A stretch of DNA of 53,654 bases from Deltaproteobacteria bacterium (GTDB taxonomy: Bacteria > Desulfobacterota > Desulfobacteria > Desulfobacterales > Desulfosarcinaceae). Below, piece after piece: positions 17,101 to 25,273 of this stretch. Every line of letters starts with the position of its first letter. Positions within the stretch are counted from its first letter, which is position 1. Position numbers and translations under genes: made by a program. The DNA lies in NCBI GenBank assembly GCA_002747175.1, contig PDTK01000037.1:1-53654 (forward strand), in the 5' to 3' direction. Under the pieces are notes generated by a model that saw nothing but the letters and a program-made list of their open reading frames with translations, was not told the DNA's origin and did not search any database.

Positions 17101-19537
17101 GAAGCTGGAGGAACAGCTCAACAAATCCTTTGCCTCCATCGGCAACCAGTCCGCCTCGGGCACGACGGCCTCGGTGCTGGCCACCAACAGTGAAGGTGAA
17201 GGCTACATGCTGCAAGCCTATTTTAAACCCGAGGTCACCCTGAACAATGCAGAGAAGGTCAAATGGCTGGGATACATGCAATCCTTGTGGATGGACCCTT
17301 TCGGCAATATGCGTGAGGACAGCAACGGCGATAAAAAACTGGATCTGTACAACGGCAGTTCCGGTACCTCGGCCGGCGGCGCTGACAGAATCATCACGTT
17401 TTACTACGATGAAGATGCCGGCAAGACCAAGGTGCGGGTGTACAAAAACCATCACCATTATAGTGAAGAAAATGGTTTGAACAGTGATTGCACCTTAGAT
17501 AGCGCCTGTCCGGACCTGGAAAACGCGAGCAATTACGACGAAATAAATCTGGAGGAGATAACGCCCATATTCGAGGCCGGCAAGAAACTGTGGGCCCGTT
17601 CCGCCGACAGCCGTACGATTTTTACCTCCATCGACGGCACCAAGACAGATTTCACGACTTCCAAGCTGAGCACCCTCAAACCCTATCTGGGCGTGAGAGA
17701 CGATACGGCATGGACCTATCTGGATACGGATCCCACCAGCCCGGACCAGACCAGCCGGGCCTCCAATCTGATCGAATACATTCGCGGCAAAGATTCCGCG
17801 GAACTGCCCGGCAACCCGAATACCCGCAACCGAACGTTCAATCCTGACACGATGAGCCGAACGGTGGATGCCAGGGTCTGGAAACTGGGTGATATCGTCA
17901 ATTCCACGCCCACAGCCATTTCTCTGCCGCCGAACAACATCCATATCATATACGGCGACAGGTCATTTCAAACCTATTACGAAAACAATCTGGACCGGGA
18001 AACCGTGGTGTATGTGGGTGCCAATGACGGCATGCTGCACGCCTTTACCTCGGGCATCAGCAAGGGCGGCGAGTTTGATCCTCCTAGCGACAGCACCCTG
18101 ACCATCGGTGATGAGCTTTGGGCATATATTCCCGGAGCGCTGCTGCCCCATCTCAAGTTCCTGGCCAACCCCGAATACGGGCATTCCTATTATGTGGACC
18201 TGAAACCCAAGATTTTCGATGCACGCATCGGTGACACCTCGGACGCCAATCAGGGATGGCGCACCCTTATGCTGGTGGGGCTCAATCTGGGCGGAAGAGA
18301 GATCGGTGTCGAGGACGACTTCGGAGACGGGATAGAAACCCGTGTTTTCAATCCCACCTTGTCCTGTCTGGATATCACCGATCCCGCAAACCCTGTCCTG
18401 ATGTGGGAGCGGTCTTATCCGCACCTGGGCATGACAACCTCTTTTCCCGGGATTGTCAAGGTGGGGGGCACGCGCACGGAATCCGGCGGGAAATATACAT
18501 GGGATGCGGGTAATTGGTACGCCGCAGTAGGATCCGGACCGACGGATTACAACGGTACCAGTAACCAGAACGCGCACATCTTTATCATCGATCTGAAAAC
18601 CGGCGATATAGCCACATCCTTCGATACCCAGCAGGCCAACGCCTTGATGAATTCACCGGTATCCTATGACAAGAATCTGACCTTCAATGTGGACGGCATC
18701 TACTTCGGCAGCATGGCCGGGCCGGCCAGCAGTCAAACCGGCAAGGTGTTCAAGGTCAATACACGCTCGGGTTCATCTGATGTGCCTGACGCGAATCCCA
18801 AGAACTGGACCCTGTCCAGCATCTTCGATTCACCCAAGCCCATTTCGGCGCCTGTTTCCCTGTCCAGGGACAAAATGGATCGCCTGTTGGTCTTCTTCGG
18901 TACCGGGCGCTATGGGGAGAACAATACCTTCAAGGCCGATGCGACCCAACAATATCTGTTCGGGATCAAGGACCCCTATTTCAATCCGGATTCCAGTGGT
19001 TATGGTGACAACGCCGGCAGCGTGGAACTGGGCATTGGCGACCTGTTCAATGCATCGTCCGTTCAGGTGTTCGATGATTTGACGGTGAGCGGCGGGGGGG
19101 CGAGCAATTGGGGCGAGCTGATCGATAAGGCCCGCGAGAAGGAGGGCTGGTACCGGACCCTGATAATGGATGGTACCAATCCATCCGAGCGGTCCCTGTC
19201 CAAACCCATCATACTCGGCGGTATTGCCTTTTTTGCGGGCTTTTTGCCTGACGAGGATGTGTGCAGCTTTGGCGGAGAAACCTCATATTATGGTCTCTAC
19301 TATGAAACCGGCACCGGTTATTGTCGGCATATTTTTTCAGACGACCCCACCAATGAAGTGGAGATTAAAATCACCGAAAAGGGGTCACCATCACCGAGCC
19401 TGGGGGCCCACATCGGTCGGGAAAAAGGGCTTACGATGATCGTGCAGCAGGGTACCGGCGAAGCCAAATCCATTTCGGTTCCAACAACAGCATTGCCAAT
19501 CAAAAGCCATATCAGCGGTTGGCGGGATCTGGAGTAA
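14174..19537 (+). CDS. pilY1: PilY1-type type IV pilus tip adhesin/assembly factor with PA14-like insert
   Basis: A very large (1787 aa) exported protein. After a signal peptide (residues 1-35) it has the PilY1 start LVMLVMGRNHKLYYEAYNDA with an early calcium-like loop DLNEDGVLD near residue 80. Residues ~310-440 form a PA14-like module (GTYTFAVDGDDAVEFIIDGG, then SGAHLFQFRHEDGGGGDYYY). A von Willebrand A-like region follows, then the C-terminal PilY1 beta-propeller from about residue 1230, with VYVGANDGMLHAF, DELWAYIPGALLPHLKFL and YFGSMAGPASSQTGKVFKVN. Asp-rich loops such as DKDGDGSPD recur. ATG 14174 has AGAGG 7 nt upstream; ATG 14171 is one codon earlier. PA14 modules often bind carbohydrate, so a role in surface attachment is inferred. 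Confidence 0.9.
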   Translation: MKKLFNKNNGMIAFMLVLAIAFLPIPGMIADSRATVTTPPDPVQYESYPPFLSASVPPLVMLVMGRNHKLYYEAYNDASDLNEDGVLDITYKPDEIDYYGYFDSFKYYAYNSSASPARFDPVGVTADKKAPSGNYWSGDFLNYLTMSRMDAMRKVLYGGYRVTDEDASGITVLERAYIPQDAHTWGKEYESVLRDGYDIRDYTPLDLPASGTRHLFASTSLTDPSNSSYAPLLRVLPDNSHRIWEWVAKEGPVADDSLEEIAGSWDIVPSSVSNGISNMTRTTYRHSGSHPDNHTQFDTFVATYAVPDNFNGSGPASTIDGSGNPYGVADNYLTIFEGTLNIPVDGTYTFAVDGDDAVEFIIDGGDGVFDGVDDTVVAGFYGGHARCDCNDHNGSIALTSGAHLFQFRHEDGGGGDYYYLRWNLSNSGSTITDYEVRVKVADAAVGVEANARQYPDGNYKPIGILQRYGESEKMYFGLLTGSYTKNTSGGVLRKAVGNINDEIVPNTGQFTPLNGIIRTIDTLRVVDYNYGSNSHNSNCGWIATRPIHEGECRMWGNPVGEMMYETLRYFSGAGSPTSDFTYSHANDNHGGTALALPKPGWSDPYDTYEHCAKPFMLVLSDINPTFDSDMLPGSYFGSMAAEVIGPSGNPALDVEAISDAIFANELSAGDVYIGQQAATYDGACTAKAMDGFGDIRGLCPEEPTKQGSYYAAAVSAYGWANDIHATAAETQRVRTYAVGLASPLPKIEIDIKGSIISLVPFGKSVANYGISPAADSFQPTNTIVDFFVQELGDFYGKFRINYEDVEQGADHDMDAIVIYEYQIVDAAGDPVDASNPEDADGVEVTLTSEYASGGIIQHLGYIVSGSTADGPYLVVRDEDTLEGDESGDVGNYYLNTPDPAYTASGHPGLPLTDSRIFRPSGAGTTSAKLLTNPLWYAAKWGAFEDENSNGIPDLTSEWDKDGDGSPDTYYYVVNPLKLEEQLNKSFASIGNQSASGTTASVLATNSEGEGYMLQAYFKPEVTLNNAEKVKWLGYMQSLWMDPFGNMREDSNGDKKLDLYNGSSGTSAGGADRIITFYYDEDAGKTKVRVYKNHHHYSEENGLNSDCTLDSACPDLENASNYDEINLEEITPIFEAGKKLWARSADSRTIFTSIDGTKTDFTTSKLSTLKPYLGVRDDTAWTYLDTDPTSPDQTSRASNLIEYIRGKDSAELPGNPNTRNRTFNPDTMSRTVDARVWKLGDIVNSTPTAISLPPNNIHIIYGDRSFQTYYENNLDRETVVYVGANDGMLHAFTSGISKGGEFDPPSDSTLTIGDELWAYIPGALLPHLKFLANPEYGHSYYVDLKPKIFDARIGDTSDANQGWRTLMLVGLNLGGREIGVEDDFGDGIETRVFNPTLSCLDITDPANPVLMWERSYPHLGMTTSFPGIVKVGGTRTESGGKYTWDAGNWYAAVGSGPTDYNGTSNQNAHIFIIDLKTGDIATSFDTQQANALMNSPVSYDKNLTFNVDGIYFGSMAGPASSQTGKVFKVNTRSGSSDVPDANPKNWTLSSIFDSPKPISAPVSLSRDKMDRLLVFFGTGRYGENNTFKADATQQYLFGIKDPYFNPDSSGYGDNAGSVELGIGDLFNASSVQVFDDLTVSGGGASNWGELIDKAREKEGWYRTLIMDGTNPSERSLSKPIILGGIAFFAGFLPDEDVCSFGGETSYYGLYYETGTGYCRHIFSDDPTNEVEIKITEKGSPSPSLGAHIGREKGLTMIVQQGTGEAKSISVPTTALPIKSHISGWRDLE

Positions 19538-19547
19538 ATCCATAAAC

Positions 19548-19573
19548 CGGCCCGGGTAACCTCACTCGGGCCG
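19548..19573 (+). terminator. Hairpin directly after pilY1
   Basis: CGGCCCG (19548-19554) pairs with CGGGCCG (19567-19573) over a 12-nt loop, followed by CTTTG. It is GC-rich, but the T run is short; it probably works with the hairpin just downstream. Confidence 0.45.
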
Positions 19574-19592
19574 CTTTGATCCTGTAAAACTG

Positions 19593-19637
19593 AAACGCCC
19601 CCGTCCCTGCATCATGGCAGGTGGCTGGGGCGTTTTA
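19593..19637. terminator. Bidirectional terminator between convergent genes
   Basis: AAACGCCCC (19593-19601) pairs with GGGGCGTTT (19627-19635) and runs into TTTAC on the plus strand, with A-rich sequence on the other side. It lies between the pilY1 stop and the stop of the minus-strand PNPOx-like gene at 19667, so it can serve both. Confidence 0.6.
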
Positions 19638-19666
19638 CATCGCATATGAAGTCCGTGTAAAGACGA

Positions 19667-20185
19667 TCAGCCGGACCCCATCAGTACGACATGTTGCCGG
19701 TTGCCGAATCCCGCACGGTTGTCTACCAGATATACTGCTGTCGGCGTGAAGGCATACAGCCGCACCTTGAATCGTGAGAAGAAATCCGCTGCCGTGGGGG
19801 GCGATTTTCCGCTAAAAAAAGTGTGTACAAAATCGAAGTGTTTCAGGTAGGCGCTGACAGCTTTCACGGATACCGACGGGGACCGGACAATATGTATTTC
19901 TCCGGTCATCTGAAGACCCCGTAATTCCTGCCACGCATCGGCCTGATGATACAAGGATGCCGCCACATTTTTCGATGTGAGCGCCTCGCGGATATGACGG
20001 CTGTCAGGTGAGGAGAAAAAGTGGAAGCTTTCCTTCAGGAATACGTAGCAGACCGGGGCAGACCATGGCCCGCTGTCTGCAGCCGTGGCCAGAGTCAGGG
20101 TGGACTGGCCCCGAATCAGTTCCATGGCCTCCCGTGTCCTGTCGTCATTCCGGCGAACCCGTCCGGATGTTACGGAGTTGTCCAT
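19667..20185 (-). CDS. Pyridoxamine 5'-phosphate oxidase-like (split barrel) flavoprotein
   Basis: A 172-residue protein with the PNPOx-like split-barrel pattern: STLTLATAADSGPWSAPVCY, then a strand FHFFSSPDSRHIREAL and ASLYHQADAWQELRGLQMTG, the region that usually contacts FMN phosphate. Family members bind FMN, F420 or haem; the actual substrate is not known. The ATG at 20185 is preferred because the core begins soon after it. The longer frame to 20275 runs into a decayed repeat element. No strong ribosome binding site is visible for either start. It is followed by a terminator shared with pilY1. Confidence 0.75.
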   Translation of the reverse strand: MDNSVTSGRVRRNDDRTREAMELIRGQSTLTLATAADSGPWSAPVCYVFLKESFHFFSSPDSRHIREALTSKNVAASLYHQADAWQELRGLQMTGEIHIVRSPSVSVKAVSAYLKHFDFVHTFFSGKSPPTAADFFSRFKVRLYAFTPTAVYLVDNRAGFGNRQHVVLMGSG

Positions 20186-20431
20186 GTGAATACCGGTGTC
20201 GCAAAAGATGGTACAGCCGCGTGATGTGGTGTCATCCGGAAATGACCCGTTCGTTGGATATCTGCGTGGCCCCAAACCTGTGTTTACAAGATTGGGTTAT
20301 CCCCGAAACAGCGGCCATATGGCTGCGGTAACATGCGATTTTCTGACGAACACTATGCAGGTTCGGCAGGTGCGGGGTCGGTATTTGCCCAATAGGGCAT
20401 CGGTCCGGCCCCGTCGTCGTTCCATCCCTCA
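20186..20431. repeat. Spacer containing a diverged copy of the inverted-repeat element
   Basis: From about 20228 to 20330 the plus strand matches the reverse complement of the full elements at 23475-23615 and 25274-25429: TCATCCGGAAATGACC, then GGATATCTGCGT, TTATCCCCG, and CATATGGCTGCGG in the same order. The copy carries an insertion in the middle, and its far end near 20400 is uncertain. No gene is seen here. Confidence 0.55.
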
Positions 20432-21826
20432 TCATCTGGCAGGGGGGCCGGCCAATTCTTTCAGGGCTTCCCGGATCTCTCGGGAGCCGCGTTCGTGGAT
20501 TTGACTTACAGTGGCATATTCAGCCGTTACCTGAGAGAGAGAAAAGTGTCCCTGGCTGTTTTTCAAATTGACGTACAGCAGATCGCGAACAGACGCCCAA
20601 CTGTCCCGTCGGGTTTGCGTCGGTAAGGGCGTCAGACCATCCAACCGGCGCAGCCATTTTTTCAAAAACCGCGAATAGAGATATTTGTTCAATACGGTCA
20701 ACCACAAAATCAGCAGCAGGACGCCGATAATACCGGCACCGGTCATTTGCAGGACCGGATCCATGTCGGATAGGGTGGGCCGGGTCATCAGACCCAGCCA
20801 ACCGGCCGCTGCGCCGATGGTGGACGTCAGCAGTCCGCCGAAAAAGGATTTTATCCTGAAAGAACGAGCCTTTTTGCGGTAGCTGATCATGCCCTCCAAA
20901 AAGTGGCAGATGCGTTCACCATGGGTTTCCACAAAAGTGGCCAAATTGTCCAGACGGTGGCAGGGTGCCTGGAGGACGGCTTTTTTCAGTTCTTCGCGCT
21001 GGTTTTCCAGGTAATCCAAATAGGCTGTTTGGGGATCGTCGGCCCGGCTGATTTTTTGTGCTGCCATTGGCGAGTAGGTCAGGTGGATCATGGGGATGTC
21101 TTTGCGGCCGGTGATCTGGGACAGGTTCCAGCACAAGGTGCCGTAAACCCGGAGCAAATCGGTCATGGACGCACATTCATCTATGCGGTTGAGCACATAG
21201 AGGACCCGGTCCTCGAAGGTTTTGGCCGGTAGGGTGTCCCGCAGGCTGGTGTGCGCCTCACGCACCGTTCCGGCTTTGTGAGGGTCGAAAAGCACGATTA
21301 CCAGATCGGCAATCTGGGCCAGGTCACCGATAACATCCTGATAGTTGTACCCCCGGTCCCGCTCGGTGATGCTGTCCAGCATTCCCGGGGTATCGATAAT
21401 CGCCAGGTTCTTAAGGAAAGGGGAATTGACTTTTTTAAGTTTGAAATGGGAAGCGAAACGCTGCCCATGTTTTTTGAGCGTCTCAAATGGGTATTCGGGA
21501 TCGTTGAGCAGGAACTTGCCATCCCGTTGGTCTGTTACCCGTATTTCTGCATCTTCAGGTTCGTCCTCATCATGGGTGATGATGGTAAAAGAGTCATCGG
21601 TGGGTGCCTGCCCGGTATCCTGGACATCCAGCCCCAGAAACTCATTGATCAGGGTAGATTTTCCGGAGGAATAGTTGCCCAATACCAGAACCTGGGGGCG
21701 CCATTTGATATTGGTTTCGAGGGGAACTTCGCTATAGCCGTACCGTATGGCTACCGGTGTCAGTTGTTCCGAAACCATTTCCAGCATTTCGATGCGCAGG
21801 GCGTTGATATAATTGTCACGATACAT
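20432..21826 (-). CDS. EHD/dynamin-family membrane GTPase
   Basis: A 464-residue dynamin-superfamily GTPase, probably a membrane-remodelling or tethering protein at the inner membrane. G1 is GNYSSGKST (residues 50-58), G3 DTPG (145-148), and G4 NRID (213-216). The segment RGYNYQDVIGDLAQIADLVI followed by LFDPHKAG resembles the eukaryotic EHD ATPases more than classical bacterial BDLPs. Unlike EHD, two transmembrane helices follow (about 328-346 and 360-380), then a short helical tail. GGAG lies 8 nt before the ATG. It is encoded upstream of the PNPOx-like gene on the same strand, 246 nt apart. Confidence 0.82.
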   Translation of the reverse strand: MYRDNYINALRIEMLEMVSEQLTPVAIRYGYSEVPLETNIKWRPQVLVLGNYSSGKSTLINEFLGLDVQDTGQAPTDDSFTIITHDEDEPEDAEIRVTDQRDGKFLLNDPEYPFETLKKHGQRFASHFKLKKVNSPFLKNLAIIDTPGMLDSITERDRGYNYQDVIGDLAQIADLVIVLFDPHKAGTVREAHTSLRDTLPAKTFEDRVLYVLNRIDECASMTDLLRVYGTLCWNLSQITGRKDIPMIHLTYSPMAAQKISRADDPQTAYLDYLENQREELKKAVLQAPCHRLDNLATFVETHGERICHFLEGMISYRKKARSFRIKSFFGGLLTSTIGAAAGWLGLMTRPTLSDMDPVLQMTGAGIIGVLLLILWLTVLNKYLYSRFLKKWLRRLDGLTPLPTQTRRDSWASVRDLLYVNLKNSQGHFSLSQVTAEYATVSQIHERGSREIREALKELAGPPAR

Positions 21827-21932
21827 GAACGTCTCCGCTGGTAAAAGGGCGTGATCGGCCGGATGGATTCAGTTTATGGAAAACGTTTGTATCTATATGG
21901 GTTTCCGGGCTACAAATCAAGTATTGTTCCTC

Positions 21933-22310
21933 CTATGCATGCCCCCCGCAGCCGCAATCGCAATCCCCGCCGCAACTTCCGCCGCTTGCCATGGCACGAA
22001 CGATTTCGCGGTTATCTGCCCTGGATACATTGCCGATGGTGATTGTCAAAGATGCCGGGGGGGTGATGCCGGTCTGTTCACGAAGGGGCGCGATCAGGTG
22101 ACCAACGGCCTCACAGCCGTCGGCCGGATCCAGGGACAGTTCTACCCGGTCTCCGGTGCTTTTGCCGTACAGGCGCTTTTCAAAAGGGGTGATGCCCGAA
22201 GCACCGGTGCCATATACAAATTCAAAAACCACATCTTCGGAAATTGTTTCGGTTTGAATATTCAAGGAGACCTTCATCAGGTTGTCGATGGTTCGGTGTT
22301 TGTCTGTCAT
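21933..22310 (-). CDS. FKBP-like peptidyl-prolyl isomerase-related protein with Cys/Gly metal-binding tail
   Basis: A 125-residue protein. The middle (FEFVYGTGASGITPFEKRLY then GKSTGDRVELSLDP) follows the compact FKBP/SlyD-like fold with the 'G-x-x-x-PFEKRLYGK' pattern. The C-terminus ends SGGSCGGDCDCGCGGHA, a Cys/Gly/His cluster of the kind SlyD-like proteins use to bind nickel or zinc. There is no signal peptide, so it is probably cytoplasmic. GAGGA precedes the ATG. Isomerase activity is inferred from fold resemblance only; a metallochaperone role is the other option. Confidence 0.65.
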   Translation of the reverse strand: MTDKHRTIDNLMKVSLNIQTETISEDVVFEFVYGTGASGITPFEKRLYGKSTGDRVELSLDPADGCEAVGHLIAPLREQTGITPPASLTITIGNVSRADNREIVRAMASGGSCGGDCDCGCGGHA

Positions 22311-22363
22311 GGGATCCTCTATGGGTGATGGTTTCGTAAGAAATCTTCTTTGAAAGACAAGCG

Positions 22364-23458
22364 CTACAAGGCATTTTCAGCCACAACCCGGTTTTTTCCG
22401 TCGGCTTTGGCTTTGTAAAGGCAGCGGTCGGCCCGGTTGACGATGCTTTCGGGTGTATCACCTTTTTGATAGGTGCTGACGCCGATGCTCACCGTCACGG
22501 AAACTGCCTCGGGGTTGGCCGAATCGTCTGCGGCGTACCTGGCTTCCGCAATGGTGCGGCAGAGCTGTTTGCCTTTTTTGGCGGCATTGCGCAAAGATGC
22601 ACCTGGAAGAATCAGGGTGAATTCCTCCCCCCCGTAGCGTGCCAGGAAGTCGTCGCCGCGAACCGAACCGCGGCATTTCTCCGCGAAAGCCACCAGCATC
22701 CGATCACCAACCGTGTGGCCATAGGTATCGTTGAGTTTTTTAAAATCATCGATATCCATCATCAGCAGCGAAAATGGAGAGCGGGTCACATGGTTGCGGT
22801 CCACAAGGCTTCTCAGGTGATTGTCCAGCGCCGTGCGGTTTTTGACGCCGGTCAGTCCGTCCGTATTGGCGGATTGCCGGGCCTCGTCGAGTTCTCTTTT
22901 CAGGGTGTCCACCTGGCTCGATAGTGCGTCAAGAGACTTCTGATCGCTGTTTTCCTTTTCGCGAACCATGGAACGCATTTTCTCCACCTCGCGGAGCAAT
23001 TCGTTTTTGATGCGTTTGATATCATCCAGGCGGGTGATTGCTTCAAATTGTTCGCCCTGTGAGCGGATGTTACCGTAAAAATCCTGGTTTTTGTTGTCCA
23101 TGCCGGCCAGGGCCGCAGTCATCAGGTCAATGATTTCCCTGAACTCGGTTTCTCTTTCCTGCAGATATGCCCGCTGCCGGTGGATGTGCTTGAGAATGGC
23201 TTCCTTTTGGCGGTTAAAATGGGCGGTAATGTTTTGGGTCTTTTCTTCCTGATGGAATTTTTCCTGAAGCCGGTCCAACCGGTTTCTCAGCCCTTGTGCA
23301 TCAATTTCAGAAATGTCCAGGGTGTATTCGCGGATGAAAAAAAACATCGCTTTCATGCTTTCCATCAGGACCGCAATACGTTTTTGGGCATCATTGATTT
23401 CCCTGTTCAGATCCGCGGGATCGGCCTTGCCGGCATTTTCTTTGCCAAATAGTTTCAT
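22364..23458 (-). CDS. Diguanylate cyclase with N-terminal coiled coil
   Basis: Makes cyclic di-GMP from two GTP. The C-terminal GGDEF domain begins at NTDGLTGVKNRTALDNHL and has the active-site motif RYGGEEF with GGEEF at about residues 275-279. An RxxD inhibitory site (RGDD) precedes it by the usual five residues, so product inhibition is expected. The first ~200 residues are charged helix/coiled coil with no PAS, GAF or membrane segment; this region probably controls dimerisation. The 364-aa frame starts at an ATG with GAGGGTG upstream. A full repeat element lies immediately 5' of the gene. Confidence 0.92.
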   Translation of the reverse strand: MKLFGKENAGKADPADLNREINDAQKRIAVLMESMKAMFFFIREYTLDISEIDAQGLRNRLDRLQEKFHQEEKTQNITAHFNRQKEAILKHIHRQRAYLQERETEFREIIDLMTAALAGMDNKNQDFYGNIRSQGEQFEAITRLDDIKRIKNELLREVEKMRSMVREKENSDQKSLDALSSQVDTLKRELDEARQSANTDGLTGVKNRTALDNHLRSLVDRNHVTRSPFSLLMMDIDDFKKLNDTYGHTVGDRMLVAFAEKCRGSVRGDDFLARYGGEEFTLILPGASLRNAAKKGKQLCRTIAEARYAADDSANPEAVSVTVSIGVSTYQKGDTPESIVNRADRCLYKAKADGKNRVVAENAL

Positions 23459-23474
23459 GATTCACCCTCATTGG

Positions 23475-23615
23475 GGTCCGTCCAGAAACAGGCAAATTTG
23501 TTCGAGATCAAGGCTTTCGAACATTTTTACCGCAGGCATACGGTTGATATTGGCGAGGATAAAAATGTTCGTATAACGCAGATATCGGACAAATTGGCCA
23601 TTTCCGGATGAGCAC
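23475..23615. repeat. Full-length dispersed inverted-repeat element (copy 1)
   Basis: About 141 bp. The left end GGTCCGTCCAGAAACAGGC and right end GGCCATTTCCGGATGAGCAC are imperfect terminal inverted repeats. The interior shares GAGATC-AGG, CGCAGGCATA and GATAAAAATGTTCGTATAAC with the copy at 25274-25429. It lies between the diguanylate cyclase and stomatin genes and has no coding frame. Confidence 0.7.
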
Positions 23616-23652
23616 GCTTTAGTCACCACCGCGGTACGGCTAAGGAAATCGG

Positions 23653-24504
23653 TTACCGGGTTCCACCCAGGATACCCCTTATGGCGGTGGGGATTTCAGC
23701 CGGCATAACGACGACCTTGGCATTTTCCGACGTGGACAGATGTTTCAGGGAATCTACGTATTTCTCACCAATCAAATACATCACGGGGATTTCATTTTCA
23801 CCGATGGCCTCGGTAACTTTCTGGATGGCCATCTGGCTGGCTTCAGCCAGCACGACTTTGGCCTTGGCATCCCGTTTGGATGCTTCCAGCCGGCCTTCAG
23901 CCTCCAGGATGGCGGCGGCCTTTTCGCCGTCCGCCCGGGTGACGGTGGCCCGGCGTTCCCTTTCTGCGGCGGCCTGTTCCTCCATGGCGGACTGCATGGT
24001 CTGGGATGGATTGATATCCTGGATCTCCACGGTTTTCATGGTGATTCCCCAGTCGGCAATATCGTCGGAAATCGCGGTCTTGAGCTTGGCTTTGATCTGG
24101 TCACGTGAAGACAGGGCGTCATCCAGGTCCATCTCTCCGACGATTGACCGAAGAGAGGTCTGGACCAGGTTCTGGATGGCGATCTGGTAGTTCTCTACAC
24201 CATATACCGCCTTTTCCGGAGAAACAATGTTGATGTACGCGACGGCGTTGGCGATGATCACGGCGTTGTCCCGGGTGATGACTTCCTGGGAAGGGATATC
24301 CAGAACGATGTCCTTGGTCGTGACCTTATGCGCCACGGTGTCGATATAGGGGATGATGATATTCAGGCCCGGGCCGAGTGTCGTATGATATTTTCCCAGA
24401 CGCTGGACCACATGTTTGCTGCCCTGGGGCACGATGCGGACGCCCAGGACAAGCGTGACGATCACCAGAACGACAAATACGACGGTAACAATCAGTAATT
24501 CCAT
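23653..24504 (-). CDS. Stomatin/prohibitin (SPFH, QmcA-type) membrane protein
   Basis: A 283-residue membrane-scaffold protein. One N-terminal transmembrane helix (residues 3-22) is followed by the SPFH/Band 7 domain (VPQGSKHVVQRLGKYHTTLG, then PYIDTVAHKVTTKDIVLDIP). After it come the family's Ala/Glu coiled coil (EEQAAAERERRATVTRADGE, about residues 175-225) and a hydrophobic tail. GGAGGA lies just before the ATG. It sits 16 nt after the NfeD gene, the classical stomatin-NfeD operon in which both proteins form a membrane microdomain complex. Confidence 0.93.
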   Translation of the reverse strand: MELLIVTVVFVVLVIVTLVLGVRIVPQGSKHVVQRLGKYHTTLGPGLNIIIPYIDTVAHKVTTKDIVLDIPSQEVITRDNAVIIANAVAYINIVSPEKAVYGVENYQIAIQNLVQTSLRSIVGEMDLDDALSSRDQIKAKLKTAISDDIADWGITMKTVEIQDINPSQTMQSAMEEQAAAERERRATVTRADGEKAAAILEAEGRLEASKRDAKAKVVLAEASQMAIQKVTEAIGENEIPVMYLIGEKYVDSLKHLSTSENAKVVVMPAEIPTAIRGILGGTR

Positions 24505-24520
24505 GGCATTCCTCCATTTA

Positions 24521-24973
24521 TCAGGTTTTTTTTACGATCAGGGTGTTTCCCGAAAAATCGGCTACCGATACCCGGTCGCCTGTCGATACGCTTTCACCAC
24601 AAATAAAGGGCCATTCGTCCGATCCCAGCAAGGGGGTGGTGAACCGCACCACGCCCCGTCGTCCATCGGCCGGTTCACGGATGACCTGGCCGGTTTCACC
24701 GACCGCCGCTTCACGGGCGATTCCCGCTTTTGTACGATCGGTCATCAACGGGCGGATCATTTTGAACCACATCCATGTGAAACCGCATGAGGCAACCGCC
24801 CAAATAAACAGTTGCCAGCTTAAATTCATACCGGAAATGAAATACATCAAGACAGCGACCAGGATGCCGCCCAGGCCGAACCAGAAAATGGTGAAGCTGG
24901 GAATGAATATTTCAACAATGATCAAAAGCATTCCCATCACCAGCCAATGCCAATATTGAACGCTGACTTCCAT
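24521..24973 (-). CDS. NfeD-family membrane protein
   Basis: A 150-residue partner of the adjacent stomatin. Three to four transmembrane helices (for example LVMGMLLIIVEIFIPSFTIF and FGLGGILVAVLMYF) are followed by the C-terminal OB-fold (GETGQVIREPADGRRGVVRF, then GDRVSVADFSGNTLIVKKT). This is the short NfeD1b-type form without the ClpP-like protease domain. The ATG at 24973 was chosen because the first helix begins just after it; a longer frame to 25165 covers a spacer with a dispersed 27-nt repeat. Confidence 0.9.
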   Translation of the reverse strand: MEVSVQYWHWLVMGMLLIIVEIFIPSFTIFWFGLGGILVAVLMYFISGMNLSWQLFIWAVASCGFTWMWFKMIRPLMTDRTKAGIAREAAVGETGQVIREPADGRRGVVRFTTPLLGSDEWPFICGESVSTGDRVSVADFSGNTLIVKKT

Positions 24974-25070
24974 GTGGACCGCTCTTTCCAGTTTGGTAGA
25001 CCCCATGGTTGCATAAAAAGGGATCGCCGTAAAGTGCTGCGGCTTTACCCTTGCCGCCTTGGCTTTGATT

Positions 25071-25097
25071 CCCTCCGGTTTGTGCAACGCTGGGATA
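25071..25097. repeat. 27-nt dispersed repeat, copy 1
   Basis: CCCTCCGG with the following 19 nt matches 34870-34896 at 23 of 27 positions. Both copies lie upstream of minus-strand genes (nfeD here, guaA there) in the same orientation. Confidence 0.5.
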
Positions 25098-25273
25098 GAT
25101 GAAAACCAAACCTGCGATGACATCAGCACACCGAAAACAGATGGCCTGGATCGCAAGCTTACCATAGCCTGAATGGAATTATTAGCATAAATCGTTCATG
25201 GGTGAAAGCACCACCGCGACGGACCCGGATGAAACCGTGGGTTGATCGATACCCGGAATTTATTTATATTGAG

